A stretch of 64,000 nt of DNA from Primulina eburnea (taxonomy: Eukaryota > Streptophyta > Magnoliopsida > Lamiales > Gesneriaceae), in NCBI RefSeq assembly GCF_022965805.1, contig NC_133102.1:11266485-11330484 (forward strand). Direction: 5' to 3'. Positions 11,137 through 21,429 of this stretch are shown here, one piece after another. How positions within the stretch are numbered: position 1 is the first letter of the stretch; each line of letters starts with the position of its first letter. Made by a program: the position numbers and the translations under genes. A model generated the notes under the pieces. That model was not told where the DNA came from and ran no database searches. It was given only the letters and a program-made list of their open reading frames with translations.

Positions 11137-12264
11137 TTAACACCCGGGTCTCCATACAAACTTTGCATTCTTCTTTGTCAAGGCGATCATAGGTACCGTT
11201 ATAGATGAGAATCCCTTGATGAACTTGCAATAATAGTTAGCTAGTTCCAAAGAACTGCGATTCTCGGTAACACTCTTCGGTACTAGCCACTCTCTCACTG
11301 CCTCAACTTTACTTGGATCAACTTCGACGCCATCACTCGAAATAATATGGCCTAAGAAAGCCACTCTATCAAGCCAAAACTCGCACTTGCTGAATTTTAC
11401 ATATAACTTTCTATCTTGTAGTACTTGCAGTGTTGTCCTCAGATGAAGACTATGCTCTTTTCTCTTAGAATGGATAAAAATATCATCAATGAAAACTATT
11501 ATGAATTGATTTAAATACGGCTGAAATACGCTATTCATGAGATACATGAAGATCGCTGGCGCATTGGTCAACCCAAATGGCATGACCATAAACTCGTAGT
11601 GCCCATATTCTGTTCGACATGCTGTCTTGTGAATATCCGACTCTTTTACTTTCAACTGATGGTATCCAAAACGAAGATCAATCTTAGAAAATATCTATGG
11701 TCCTTGCAACTGATCAAATAAATCTTCAATTCTTGGTAGAGGATATTTATTCTTTATAGTGACCCTATTAAGCTCTCGATAATCAATGCAGAGACGCATA
11801 CTACCATCTTTCTTCTTCAAAAATAATACCGGTGCAGCCCATGGAGAATAACTAGGGCGTATAAAACCCTTGTCTAGCAATTCTTGGATTTGATCTTTTA
11901 ATTCTTTCATTTCAGCAGGTGATAGAAGATAAGGTGCTTTAGATATAGGAATAGTACTCGGCATTAATTCAATAGAAAATTCCACCTTACGATCTGGTGG
12001 AATGGCAAAAATGTCTTCGGGAAAGACAATAGGAAAATCTCTGACAATATAACCCTCCTCAAATTTCTGACTGATAGGAGCATGTGCGGTAGTGACACAT
12101 GCTAGAAAAGCTTGGCATCCACGTCTAATAAGCTTCCTCGCACACAGAAAAGAGATAATGTGCAGCATTTTCTTGTTTCTCGCCGCCTCAAAGACAAAAG
12201 ATTTACGACTAGGCGATCGAAGAGACACTGATCGCTGAAGAAAATCAATCGAAGCTCCGTTCAA
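11137..12264 (-). pseudogene. gypsy B reverse transcriptase, frameshifted
   Basis: The N-terminal part (12264-11695) carries [44 protein letters not shown] and [15 protein letters not shown]. The C-terminal part (11655-11137) carries [13 protein letters not shown], the catalytic box FIDDIFIHS and [16 protein letters not shown]. The frame breaks between 11656 and 11694, where the palm segment KLDLRSGYHQ should be. It is close to RT of gypsy A at the motif level but clearly a different family member. Confidence 0.88.
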
Positions 12265-12542
12265 TGATTAATCAATCCATCCCAAGTATGATATAAAATT
12301 CAGACATATGAAGCACAATAAGATCTGCCCGAACCACATCTTTGAACAAACGAAGCTCCAGATTCTTGACAATTTTAGATGTAAGCATTTGATCACCGGA
12401 AGGAATAGAAACTTTGAAACCCAAACCCATATCTTAAGGAATAATATTCAGTCTTTTGTTGAAGGCTTCATATGAATGAATGAATGTGTAGTTCCTGAAT
12501 CTAGCAGTGCATAGGCAGCTACCCCTTGAATGATAATTCTCC
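12265..12542 (-). pseudogene. gypsy B aspartic protease
   Basis: Minus-strand translation near 12490-12540 reads GRIIIQGVAAYALLDSG, followed by TTHSFIHS, the retropepsin active-site box with its catalytic Asp in DSG. The rest of the domain, down to the RT frame, contains frameshifts. Its start abuts the 3' edge of the intron-like insert at 12543. Confidence 0.75.
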
Positions 12543-13196
12543 CTGTGGCGAAAATGTCTTTTAAATCTTTTCGTATCGAAGTTTAAGGAATTTATATCAT
12601 TAATTTCCCAAATTTATGTGAAGATTTTGTGTTGAACTTAAGCTTTTCTCGAAAAATTACATTTTATCCCTTCAATTTTTTTGAAATGTGCAGTTTAGTC
12701 CCAAAATTTCCGAATATTTGCAATTGGATCCTTAAAATTTTCGAAAATTTACATTTTGGTACCTTAAATTTCGAAAATTTTATTTTTGATCCTTAAGAAT
12801 TTTGTAATTGCTTTTTCGGTCCTTCAAATTTTTTCATAATTTTCAATTAGGTCCTTTAACTTTTGGTATTTACATTTTGGTCCTCAAAATTTTCGATAAT
12901 TGCACTTAGACCCCCTCAAAGAATTCGAAACCCTAACAAACCCTTGATTTTTATTTTCCTTAAATTTTTTTGCCATGAAACTTTTTATTTGGAATCATTT
13001 CATCATTTACCTAAATTAAGGCTAAAAAAATAAATGTCATTTTCTATGGTTCCTAAAATCATATCTTAAATCCAACTAAGGTAGAACATGCAATCTAATT
13101 TTCACTAGGTTAAATCTTGATCCCAATAAAATTCTAATAACCAATTTAACATCTCATGTAATAAAGCAATATAAAAATGTTAAATGTCTAGGTTAC
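12543..13196 (-). other. intron-like insert between gag and protease of gypsy B
   Basis: This 654-bp stretch interrupts the gag-protease frame. On the minus strand it starts GTAACC after ACGG and ends TTTTCGCCACAG before GGAGAATT. Joining the flanks gives ACG GGG AGA ATT, reading TGRII, and restores the usual LITG-RI junction in frame. The ends match spliceosomal GT-AG sites, including a pyrimidine-containing CACAG acceptor. The body is AT-rich and holds imperfect repeats built on AAAATTTTCGAAAATTT. Splicing is inferred, not shown; a transposon-like insertion that happens to look spliceable is the alternative. Confidence 0.55.
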
Positions 13197-14224
13197 CCGT
13201 AATGAGCGCAGTGTCTGCCTCCTCCTCTACTTCTTCTGCATGAATAACATATGCTCTTCCAACAGTAGGTACATTCTTCTTTGGGCAATCATCAGCTTTA
13301 TGCCCCTCCTCCTTTCATATGAAGCATCTAAAAGATCCCCACATGCACTTGCCAAAATGAAAGCGATTACACTCCTTGCATGGTTGCCTCTCTGCAGGCT
13401 TTGGTGCTACAGGATTTTGTGGCTTTTGTGGTGCTTGTTTCTTGACCTTGTGGCTTTTGAGACCTTGGAGGTCTAGGAGGACCCGTATATGGCTTTTTAT
13501 TCGGCTGATTATTATTTTGGTTCTGCTGTCTCTTGCACTGCATCTCAAAATCGATGTATTTCAAAGATTGCTCAGATTAAAATGCATATGTAGCAGTAGC
13601 ATAATCCAAAGGACGCATCATCATCACATTATTTCGATTGGTAGGTCGTAGACCATCCATGAAGTGTCTCAACTTCTCTGCAGGATCATTCGCAATAAGG
13701 GGTACAAAGTGACAACCCCTATCAAATTTCTTCACAAGTTTAGCAACAGAAGTGTCTCCCTGACGGAGAGTCATAAATTCCCTCTTCAATCGCCCTTTAA
13801 CATCAGCAGTAAAATATTTCTCGTAGAATATCTCCTTGAATCGAGCCCAAATAAGTGTAGCAAGGTTAACACCATGCTCGGCTCCTTCCCATCATAAAGA
13901 AGCATCATCCCTAAACAGGTAAGTGGCATCCTCCGTATTCAGATAACAAAAGTGTACCTCGAGTGCACGAATCCAAGCCTCAGCAGCAAAAGGATCGATG
14001 GTGCCAGAAAATTCCTTCGGCCATATCATCCGGAACTGATCATACACGTCATGTTGTGGCCTAGATGCCTGCTATAGCTGCTGCTGTAATTGCTGTTCGA
14101 AGAAAAAAGTAACCCCCTTTAAGGCACGAGTAGCAACATCCCCACTAGGAGGCAGGGGTACATTAACATTCTGATCCTCGGTGGTCTTTGTCTGTCTATC
14201 AAGAGGTGCGCGTCTAGGAGGCAT
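13197..14224 (-). pseudogene. gypsy B gag
   Basis: The start at 14224 gives MPPRRAPLDRQTKTTEDQ, followed by a Gln-rich segment. The capsid block survives in pieces, including MKREFMTLRQGDTSVAKLV and FMDGLRPTNRNNVMMMRP (13789-13577). A nucleocapsid knuckle ends with GHKADDCPK near 13275. The codon for its second Cys is a TGA stop. Frame changes occur at about 13560 and 13800. The gene is not functional. Confidence 0.8.
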
Positions 14225-14494
14225 TATATCTGAATGTTTTTCAAATTCTAACGTAACCAAGATACATTTAAATCTAAGTTATCTAATCGTGTAACATATC
14301 CTAATTTATTTTAGCAATTTAAGCATACAAAGCATATATACCCAAAAAACTAGTATACATGTGACGTAAACATATTATTCATGTAATCATGGAGGTAACA
14401 TTATATAATATATCATATAAAGAATGTAAACTTACAGATTGAGGCTTGACGACTGATCTTTCCGGGGCTGATGGCGGCACAACCCTTTACAGGA

Positions 14495-14511
14495 CCTTTG
14501 CACTGATACCA
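14495..14511 (-). other. primer binding site of gypsy B
   Basis: The minus strand reads TGGTATCAGTGCAAAGG two bases inside the LTR, an initiator-Met tRNA type site with one change from TGGTATCAGAGC. Confidence 0.75.
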
Positions 14512-14513
14512 AC

Positions 14514-16252
14514 TGAAACGTCTGCTATACGTATGCTATACGTTTTGCTTAAACATGTCCCAAATAATTATTTAAGCTTAAATTAATTTTTCTATAATTT
14601 TAGCATAAATTCTAGACATTTTAATTATTCTTTAATTATTCATTTTTAAGGCGTTTTAATCCCGAATAATTTCAAACTTTAATATAAGATTCCTAAATTA
14701 AAACTTAGACTTTTTATATTATTTTAGCCCTCTTGAACCATGACTCGACCCCCGTGAGCCATGTTTAGATTTATTTTCAAGAAAGAAAACCCTAAGCTAC
14801 TCGCCCCAACCCCCCTTGAGCCACCTTGATTTTTCATCGAGCCAAGCTCAAGCCCTCACGAGCCAACCCTGAGCCAGCATCCCCCTGGACCCTTCTAGAC
14901 CCTATTCACCCAAGGATTTGACCCCTAACTTGAACCCGAAGCCCTACAAACCGTAAAGCTCTCGGCCAAGGACTCCTAGTAGACATAGGACTCTTCTATC
15001 TCTCCCAGGCCCTTTCCCACCGAGCCAGCCTCTGGACTAACCCCTCAAGCACCCTCCTAGGACCCTAACCCATTGACCTAGCCCTGGCCGAGCCCCCTAG
15101 CTCAGCCCTTCAACCTTTGCGCGGCTGCTGCACCAAGCGCGTTATGCACGACTTCTCGGGTAGGAGTCCTTGCTTGCTAGGACTACTCCCCTAGCCCTTG
15201 ACTCGAGCCCAAGCATGGCTAGGACCCCTTCTCTGGCCCCTCATGAGACTCTAGCATTGTCCTGGTCCAACCGAACCAAGCCATGCATCAAAGATCATGA
15301 AACCCGAGCTCTTGACACCCCACGACAAATTTTGGTTTCCAGTTTGTTTTCTTCATGGTTGCAGCGTATTTAGTGTGTGTCTTGGACCATAACTCATGTA
15401 AAACCCATGCTTGATCATGTCCTAATCATGGCACCCCCTTTAGGCATGTAAACCACAAAATTTGGATCCAAAATCATGCTTTGATTTTCATGTTATGCAC
15501 AAAAACGAAATTAAATAAAAATGTCTCTTGTGTTTCACACAGATCATACATAATTATATATTATGCTGTGATGATGAGTGAAGGAAAGAAACATTTGTTC
15601 CTTTGTGTATTTATCGTACGTTTATTCGTTGACGATTGAAGAACGATGACACGAAGATCCTTGGCTTGATTTCCCTTGAAAATTTTGAATTTTTCTCTTC
15701 AAATATGGTGTGTGTGTGTGTCGTCTATATTGAGAGAGTTTTGAGAGAGTGGGCGTGAGTTATGAGTGCAAAGGGTAGGGTTTTTTTTCATATTATATAG
15801 TTAATTAATCACTAATTAATCTTAGGCCCATTATTTCTTAATTAAAATTTTAAAAATAATTTTGTTTAAATAAGTTTGTGAATTTATTAGTCGGGTTGCC
15901 AAAATGTTTGTATTTTTGTTGAAAAAACAACAACGATAAAATTTACGTACCAGCGTATAAAATCATATTAAAACTCCTTATTTTCAATAAAAACATCAAT
16001 CATATTTTAAATAATTAAACAATTATTTAATAAAAACATTTTCTATTTTTCGGTCTTCGATCTCCGTTCCTCGATTGCAACTTGAATAACCCTTAAAAAT
16101 ACGTTTTAATGCATGTAAGTAGAAAACTACTAAAACATCATATAAACATGTCACGTAATCAATTAAGCAATTAAAATCAATTAATTAACCATTTTCATAT
16201 TTCCTAGATTTGCATGCAGTTGGATTACGTCGTCTTAATTTTGGACCTTACA
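14514..16252 (-). repeat. 5' LTR of gypsy B, internally deleted
   Basis: This 1739-bp LTR runs TGAAACGTCTGCT...GGACCTTACA (plus strand) and is followed by the duplication TTAGT. Compared with the other LTR it lacks the block equivalent to about 7205-9060. It carries a small local duplication, ATACGTATGCTATACG, at the junction. Confidence 0.85.
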
Positions 16253-16385
16253 TTAGTTTTGTTGGCAACACTTGGGACAACACATGCACAGTTTCATTAA
16301 CAGTTCATTAAGCGATTACATTAAGCATCGTGTAATCCATACTATCCTAGCATAGACATTAACATCATAGAAGGAGAAAAAAAAC
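16253..16385 (-). other. 3' untranslated region of copia E (second part)
   Basis: This is the continuation of 7034-7165 beyond gypsy B. It contains TTGGCAACACTTGGGACAAC, one copy of the inverted motif scattered through element E. Confidence 0.6.
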
Positions 16386-17795
16386 TCAGTCGTTGAGATC
16401 TTCATCACCATTTTTTGTTCCCGGTGGTCTAGCTTGATTAGTTTGATCTTCTTCTCCTCCCTTTTTTTGGCCAGAAAATACTCCTATGTCCAAAAGCATC
16501 CTGTAAGCAGCCACAAGATTCTCATAGTAGGCTATGTCAGCCTTAGCTTGAAGGATATTGGCAAGCGCATGATCGATTTGAGACTGAATTTCAGTTGTAG
16601 TGAGCTTTACAAACGCAATGAGCGGTGGAGTAGCTGTGGTGCCTTGAGATATGCCGAGATAGGGGCGTCAGTATGGGACTCAGTCCAGGGAATTTCAATC
16701 TTCCGATTTCCCTTGAGAAGTGAAAGTGCTATCTTGAACATTTCGGTGATATAAGATAGTTGCTCATCAATATCCCGAATAAAGCCTTGAGAGACCATCG
16801 TACCATAGATAAAACTGGGAAACGGGAGTTCAGATGCCTTGAGGCCTCCATCAGCATATTGAAGCACTGTTTTGAACACAAGCTTCCCAAAGTTAAAGAC
16901 TCCAAGTGCCCCGATGGAGTACAGAACCAATGCCTGGTGTCTGGTCACAATGGTAGTGTTGTGGACGGTGTCCAGTTGCGTATGGCCAATTTGTGGAGTA
17001 CGGAGTAGAATGAGGTAAGATTGGCGGCTGACAGGCGCAGAGGATGAGATGGAAATTTTGTAAAGTGGCCCCATGTGAGTGTGGAAGTGACCATATGAAT
17101 GTCTGGGGCAAGTCCATCCTCATCCTCTATTGGTGACTGTTAGTGGGAGTTTTATTGCGGCATGACTAAACTCATAGATTTTGTCATGAACAAACACCTT
17201 CCCGTATTTATCAGACCTTTCATCACCTACACCAGGTGATAGATTGGAGTAGAATTATAGCACAGGCCTTCGACTAAATGGTGTGACAGTAGAGACTGTG
17301 GAGAGGAGGTGGAATTGTTTGAGAAAGGCGAGCAAATTGTGTCTCGCAAAGACATCAGTATCGAAATTCTTTTCTTTCACGAAATCACGATGCACATATA
17401 AATTCCACTGAGCAACTGCCTGCTTAGTATAGAACTTGTCACTGAAGGCAGTAGTGAGATCATATCCAGAGAGATCGGTGTTGTCCTCGGTGTGCTCAAC
17501 ATCTGGAGGAGTTGGGGAATCTGCATGGCTTTCAGTAACTGAGGAAATGGCCTCATCAGGAACTTCATCAGAACTGGGTGAAGATGCATCAAATTCTTTA
17601 CCATTGGGGAGGCTGTCAGTAGATTCTTGCATTGGCTCAGGTACTGGCTTTTCATCACAGAGGTGTGCAGCAGATGCATGGGTTAGTTTCTTTGCTTTCT
17701 TCAGATCAGCCAACACTTGAGCCAAAGATACTTCGTCCTCATCAGACGATGTTGGCTCCTTCTGTTCAGCCAGGTGTACTGCCTCAGTGGAGTTT
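16386..17795 (-). pseudogene. copia E envelope-like ORF3, C-terminal part
   Basis: This is the C-terminal part of a protein encoded after pol on the element strand. It is Ser/Pro/acid-rich first (SSDEDEVSLAQVLADLKK, then many DSPTPPDVEHTEDN-type residues). A folded segment follows with YSIGALGVFNFGKLVFKTVL and LPFPSFIYGTMVSQGF, a pattern I associate with the envelope-like/plant-mobile-type ORF of SIRE elements. A helical tail (ANILQAKADIAYYENLVAAY) then ends in an acidic stretch and TGA at 16386. A frame change lies near 16610-16640. The N-terminal part lies at 25302-25770, separated by element C. Function is unproven; no clear transmembrane segment was seen. Confidence 0.65.
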
Positions 17796-17921
17796 TGTAA
17801 TGCCCGAGATTTAATTACTGCAATCAGATGTTGATTAATTGACTTAATGTGGTTATAGCCGGGCCAGTCCGAGATTTTATTGGACCAAGAAGTAGGAAGA
17901 GCCAAAATGTGGGCCGAAAGT

Positions 17922-18090
17922 GTCTCGCCCGGGCGGAAGTTTATGTCCGCTCGAGCGAGACGGAATTATGCAAGAGGGCCGAAAGTGTCTCGCCCGGGCG
18001 GAAGTTTTTGTCCGCCCGAGCGAGACTGAATCGCGCAGAAGGGCCGAGAGTCGCTCGCCCGGGCGGTAATTTATGTCCGCCCGAGCGAGA
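17922..18090. repeat. three tandem GC-rich inverted repeats in 5' LTR of C
   Basis: Units start near 17922, 17987 and 18052, a 65-bp period. Each pairs a GTCTCGCCCGGGCGGA-like left arm with TCCGCCCGAGCGAGAC-like right arm around an 8-base AGTTTATG-type loop. First-unit mismatches are C/T changes that would still pair as G-U in RNA. The identical array lies at 23355-23523. Confidence 0.85.
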
Positions 18091-18945
18091 GACGTGGGTT
18101 ATGAAAATAATGCCACGTATCTTATGGTTGCATGCAATATATATATATACATGCGTGAATTGCTGAGAATTCAGAAAAAAAGAATCAAGAAAGGGTTCTG
18201 TCATTTTATTGAAAAATCCTTACGCCTTTTGTGAGAAATCCGTCCGTCCGATTTTGAATCCGACTTCGGTATCGAGTTCCTATCAACGTAGGCTACAACT
18301 GGACGTAAGTTTTACTACGTTTTGACATGCTTTGAAATTATGATATTGTCAGAATTGAATGGAAATCATATATGTTGTTCTCGACATATTAGACATCATA
18401 GAATCGAAGTCAGATTAAGAAACGGACTGATTATGGAATTGTTATGATTTTCGGAATAGTTTTGGAGTCAAGTGATATCAGAATTGAGTTGTTATTGAGT
18501 ATGAGATATTAGAATTAATATCTGATTGATAGGGTATTGTTGGGTATATTGATATTATACCGTTATGCCATCGATATTGAATTAGATTGAGTATTGAGCA
18601 GGACAGATTTAATTCGAGTGGTATATTGATATTATACTCCTCGATATTGTTCTTGTCAGATTGAGTATTGACAGATTTGAGTTCGAGATTTCGACAGAAT
18701 CAGAATATCAGAAAGAAAGGTATAAATTAATGTTGAGTTGGGATTGCACAACTCGAGTGAGGTTTGACTCGAGTTTCCCTAAATCACATACTTTCATTTA
18801 TTGCATTGATATGTGCAGTTGGTGAGACTTATGATTGGAGTCTATTGATTTATAGCTAATGTATGATTAGATTGATGTTTGTTGTCTATTGATTTATAGA
18901 CACTGCATGTAATGACTGCTGATTTGCTAGTCATTGATTGATTTG

Positions 18946-19215
18946 CTTAGATACTGACTGTATGTATTGATTACTGAGTCGTTGAGTCATAGGCTGATTC
19001 GCCTAGTCACCGGCTGATTCGTCGGGTTATTGTCTGATTTGTCCATTATAGGCTGATTCGCCTAGTCGCCGGCTGATTCGTCTAAACTTAAGCTGATTCG
19101 CTTAATTACAGGCTGAGTTGTCTGATTATTGGCTGATTCGCCTAATTACTGGCTGATTCGTCAGGTTATTGACTGAGTCGTCAATTCTGCGGCTGATTCG
19201 CCCAGACACTAGAGA
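18946..19215. repeat. tandem GGCTGATTCG repeats in 5' LTR of C
   Basis: About a dozen degenerate units of roughly 20-25 bp share the core GGCTGATTCG followed by CCTAGTCAC- or TCGGGTTATT-like spacers. A second short tandem repeat, GAGTCGAGTCTGAGACGACG, follows at about 19315-19370. Both recur in the 3' LTR (24379-24648 and about 24748-24803). Confidence 0.8.
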
Positions 19216-19873
19216 TATTAATTATATCGATGCCGTTTAGGGATTGATTCATTCCTATCGACTGAGATTCGATATAATACCTATATCCAGACATCGGGAT
19301 CCCTAGGATAGAGTTGAGTCGAGTCTGAGACGACGTGTCAGTGGAGTCGAGTCTGAGACGACGCGTCGGTTAAGTTGAGTCTGATATGACATGTTGATTT
19401 ACAGTTTTATATCATTCATGTTTGTTGAATTGCTACATGTTAATGATAACTGCTATATGCTTTTGTATATGTTTCTATATAATTGCATGTATACATTGTT
19501 TATACTGGGATTCATTCTCACCGGAGTTATCCGGCTGTTGTCTTGTTTTGTATGTGTGCATGACAACAGGTGGGGCTGGATCAGGGTCAAGAAGAGAATG
19601 AGAGAAGATAAATAGCGTGGAGGCTCCGGACTTGGTTTAGAGATAGGGTTAGACACTTGATATTAGCTGTTAAACCCTAGTTGAATAAATGTATGTTGTA
19701 CAGGACTTGTACTTTTATACTGCGATGTATGTTTATGTTTAATAGGTAATTTGAGTAAATTACATTACATTTCCGCTTTGTATTAAAAAAAATTTTAGAC
19801 CCTGTTTTATAATTGATTAATTAGTCCCAATGATGATTAAGAACTTGATTAGCGTCCGGGCCCCCACAACAGG

Positions 19874-19891
19874 TGGTATCAGAGCTATAGG
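19874..19891 (+). other. primer binding site of element C
   Basis: TGGTATCAGAGCTATAGG lies five bases inside the 5' LTR and matches the initiator-Met tRNA 3' end over its first 12 bases. Confidence 0.85.
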
Positions 19892-20153
19892 TCTAGAACC
19901 TAGAGTTCTTGAGATTGAGATAGAAGAGGCTAGTGAGCGGGGTAGATTGAGTTTTCTTTCCTTGCTTGTGAATGCTAGCATGCTTACTGCTTTATATAAT
20001 ACATGTTACTTGATTTATCTAATTTGATTTTGTAATATGTATTATTGGGAACGAATCTGAACTGATTCTCGATCAGCAGTAAGATGATCGGGAGGGAGAT
20101 TGAATTGAAACAGATGTGTGGGATTGGGGTACTAATCTTTTTGAGTTTCAGAT
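19892..20153 (+). other. 5' leader of element C
   Basis: This is a 262-bp untranslated leader between primer site and gag. No conserved motif was recognised. Confidence 0.5.
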
Positions 20154-21263
20154 ATGCCTCCTAGACGAATTCCAGAACAGGGTAGTACATCGAATCCTCC
20201 AATGGATGTATCGCCGACTCCAATGGAAACCTTGCTGAAAAGGTTTCAGTCATTCAAACCACCCACTCTGAAAGGTACTGAGACATCAGTCGAGTGTGAG
20301 AGTTGGTTAGGTAGCATTGAGTTGATGTTTGATTCACTGGGATACAGTGATGAGCGCCGGATTAAATTGATTGGACACCAGTTGCTGGATGTTGCACAAA
20401 GCTGGTGGGTTACAATGAAGAGGGCCTTGGAGCAGCGAGGTACGATTGTTACTTGGGATGTATTTAAAACTGAATTTTATCAGAGATTTTTCCCAGTGTC
20501 GTACAGGAAAGACAAGGGGGCAGAGTTTGCCAATTTGAGACAGGGTCAGCTGAACATTGAAGAATATGTGACCAAGTTCTCTACCTTGTTGAAGTTTGCT
20601 CCACATGTGTCTGAAAATGACGAAGCCGTTGCTGATCAGTTCATCAATGGCCTGAATCCCGATATTTTTACATTGGTGAACACAGGGCGACCGAATAACT
20701 TTGTAGATGCCATGAATAGAGCAAAGGGCGCTGAAGCGGGCCTGATAAGACAGAGAGGAGCTGAATTTGTTCCTCCAGTGTCGAGACCACCGCAACCACT
20801 TCCCCGATTCGAGGGTGGTAGTAGCAGTAGCGGAAATAAAGATTTTCTGAAGGCTAGAGGAAAGCAGTTTAAGAAGTCTGGCGGCAGTTCTTCTAGCTCC
20901 AGTGGTTCTCAGCAGAGTTATACTGGTGTTTACTGCGGAAATTGTGGCCGAAGACATTCCACTGCACAATGCCAAGGAGTACTTGGTAGCTGCCACTTCT
21001 GCAAGCAACAGGGACATTTTGCCAGAGTATGTCCACAGAGGGGTCCCCAAAGATTCCAGGGAGCTGAACCATCTGGATCAGCGGCACAGTGGGGTAGACG
21101 ATCAGCTGCCATTCCTTTATTTCAGCCAGCACCATCTCAGTCACAGCAGAGGCCAGGAGGAAGCCAGACAGTCGGCCAGACTCCTCGACAGCAGGCCAGA
21201 GTATTTGCTTTGACCGAGGAGCAGGCTCAGGAAGCACCAGATGATGACGTTGCAGGTAACTGA
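20154..21263 (+). CDS. Gag polyprotein of element C, intact
   Basis: This is a complete 369-residue Gag, the structural protein that packages retrotransposon RNA. The start ATG follows TTTCAGAT, and the N-terminus MPPRRIPEQGSTSNPP is typical for plant gypsy Gag. Residues about 45-190 form the retrotransposon gag domain (SWLGSIELMFDSLGYSDERR, AQSWWVTMKRALEQRG, FKTEFYQRFFPVSYRKDKGA, LRQGQLNIEEYVTKFS). A Ser/Gly linker leads to two knuckles near 260-290: CGNCGRRHSTAQC, with one residue fewer than usual before His, and a canonical CHFCKQQGHFARVC. No frame break is present, in contrast to every other gag here. It may act in trans with a pol-bearing relative. Confidence 0.9.
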   Translation: MPPRRIPEQGSTSNPPMDVSPTPMETLLKRFQSFKPPTLKGTETSVECESWLGSIELMFDSLGYSDERRIKLIGHQLLDVAQSWWVTMKRALEQRGTIVTWDVFKTEFYQRFFPVSYRKDKGAEFANLRQGQLNIEEYVTKFSTLLKFAPHVSENDEAVADQFINGLNPDIFTLVNTGRPNNFVDAMNRAKGAEAGLIRQRGAEFVPPVSRPPQPLPRFEGGSSSSGNKDFLKARGKQFKKSGGSSSSSSGSQQSYTGVYCGNCGRRHSTAQCQGVLGSCHFCKQQGHFARVCPQRGPQRFQGAEPSGSAAQWGRRSAAIPLFQPAPSQSQQRPGGSQTVGQTPRQQARVFALTEEQAQEAPDDDVAGN

Positions 21264-21429
21264 TTTGGTTGATTATCCTGCATATGTATTGAGGGATGCC
21301 GGTGCTTCACATACTTTTATTTTTGAAAGATTTGCATTGATGCATGCATCATCTGTTGAGTCCCTATTTACTGTAGTATTTGTTTATTTTCCTTTGGGGA
21401 AAAGATCTTGTATCAGTGATTTCTGTTAG
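21264..21429 (+). pseudogene. protease remnant of element C
   Basis: Directly after gag, another frame reads YPAYVLRDAGASHTFIFERFALMH, the start of a gypsy retropepsin. The active-site DTG/DSG is DAG here, so the catalytic triplet is altered, and the frame stops at 21429. This is the last recognisable pol sequence in the element. Confidence 0.7.

Larger units (their letters stand above)
7166..16252 (-). mobile_element. Ty3/gypsy element B inside copia E
   Basis: It is bounded by LTRs starting TGAAACGTCTGCT on the plus strand, the intact right copy ending GGACCTTACA. The 5-bp duplication TTAGT flanks both ends, proving insertion into the 3' region of copia E. Internal order on the minus strand is primer site, gag, an intron-like insert, protease, RT and RNase H. 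Integrase, the polypurine tract and the end of the 3' LTR are missing, because RNase H runs straight into the LTR at about 10708. All frames are degraded. Confidence 0.9.
17796..19868 (+). repeat. 5' LTR of element C
   Basis: This 2073-bp LTR runs TGTAATGCCCGAG...CCGGGCCCCCACA and matches 23229-25301 at a constant offset of 5433 bp. It holds three GC-rich inverted repeats (17922-18090), a block of GCTGATTCG tandem repeats and an ATATATATATAC TATA-like run near 18140. The open frames crossing the inverted repeats (for example 17849-18166) are by-products of GC content. Confidence 0.95.

Noticed and set aside
17849..18166. ORF crossing the GC hairpins of the element C LTR (also 23282-23599 and the minus-strand frames there)
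   Set aside because: It is repeated identically in both LTRs, lies over inverted repeats and has no protein-like motif; a by-product of GC-rich sequence.
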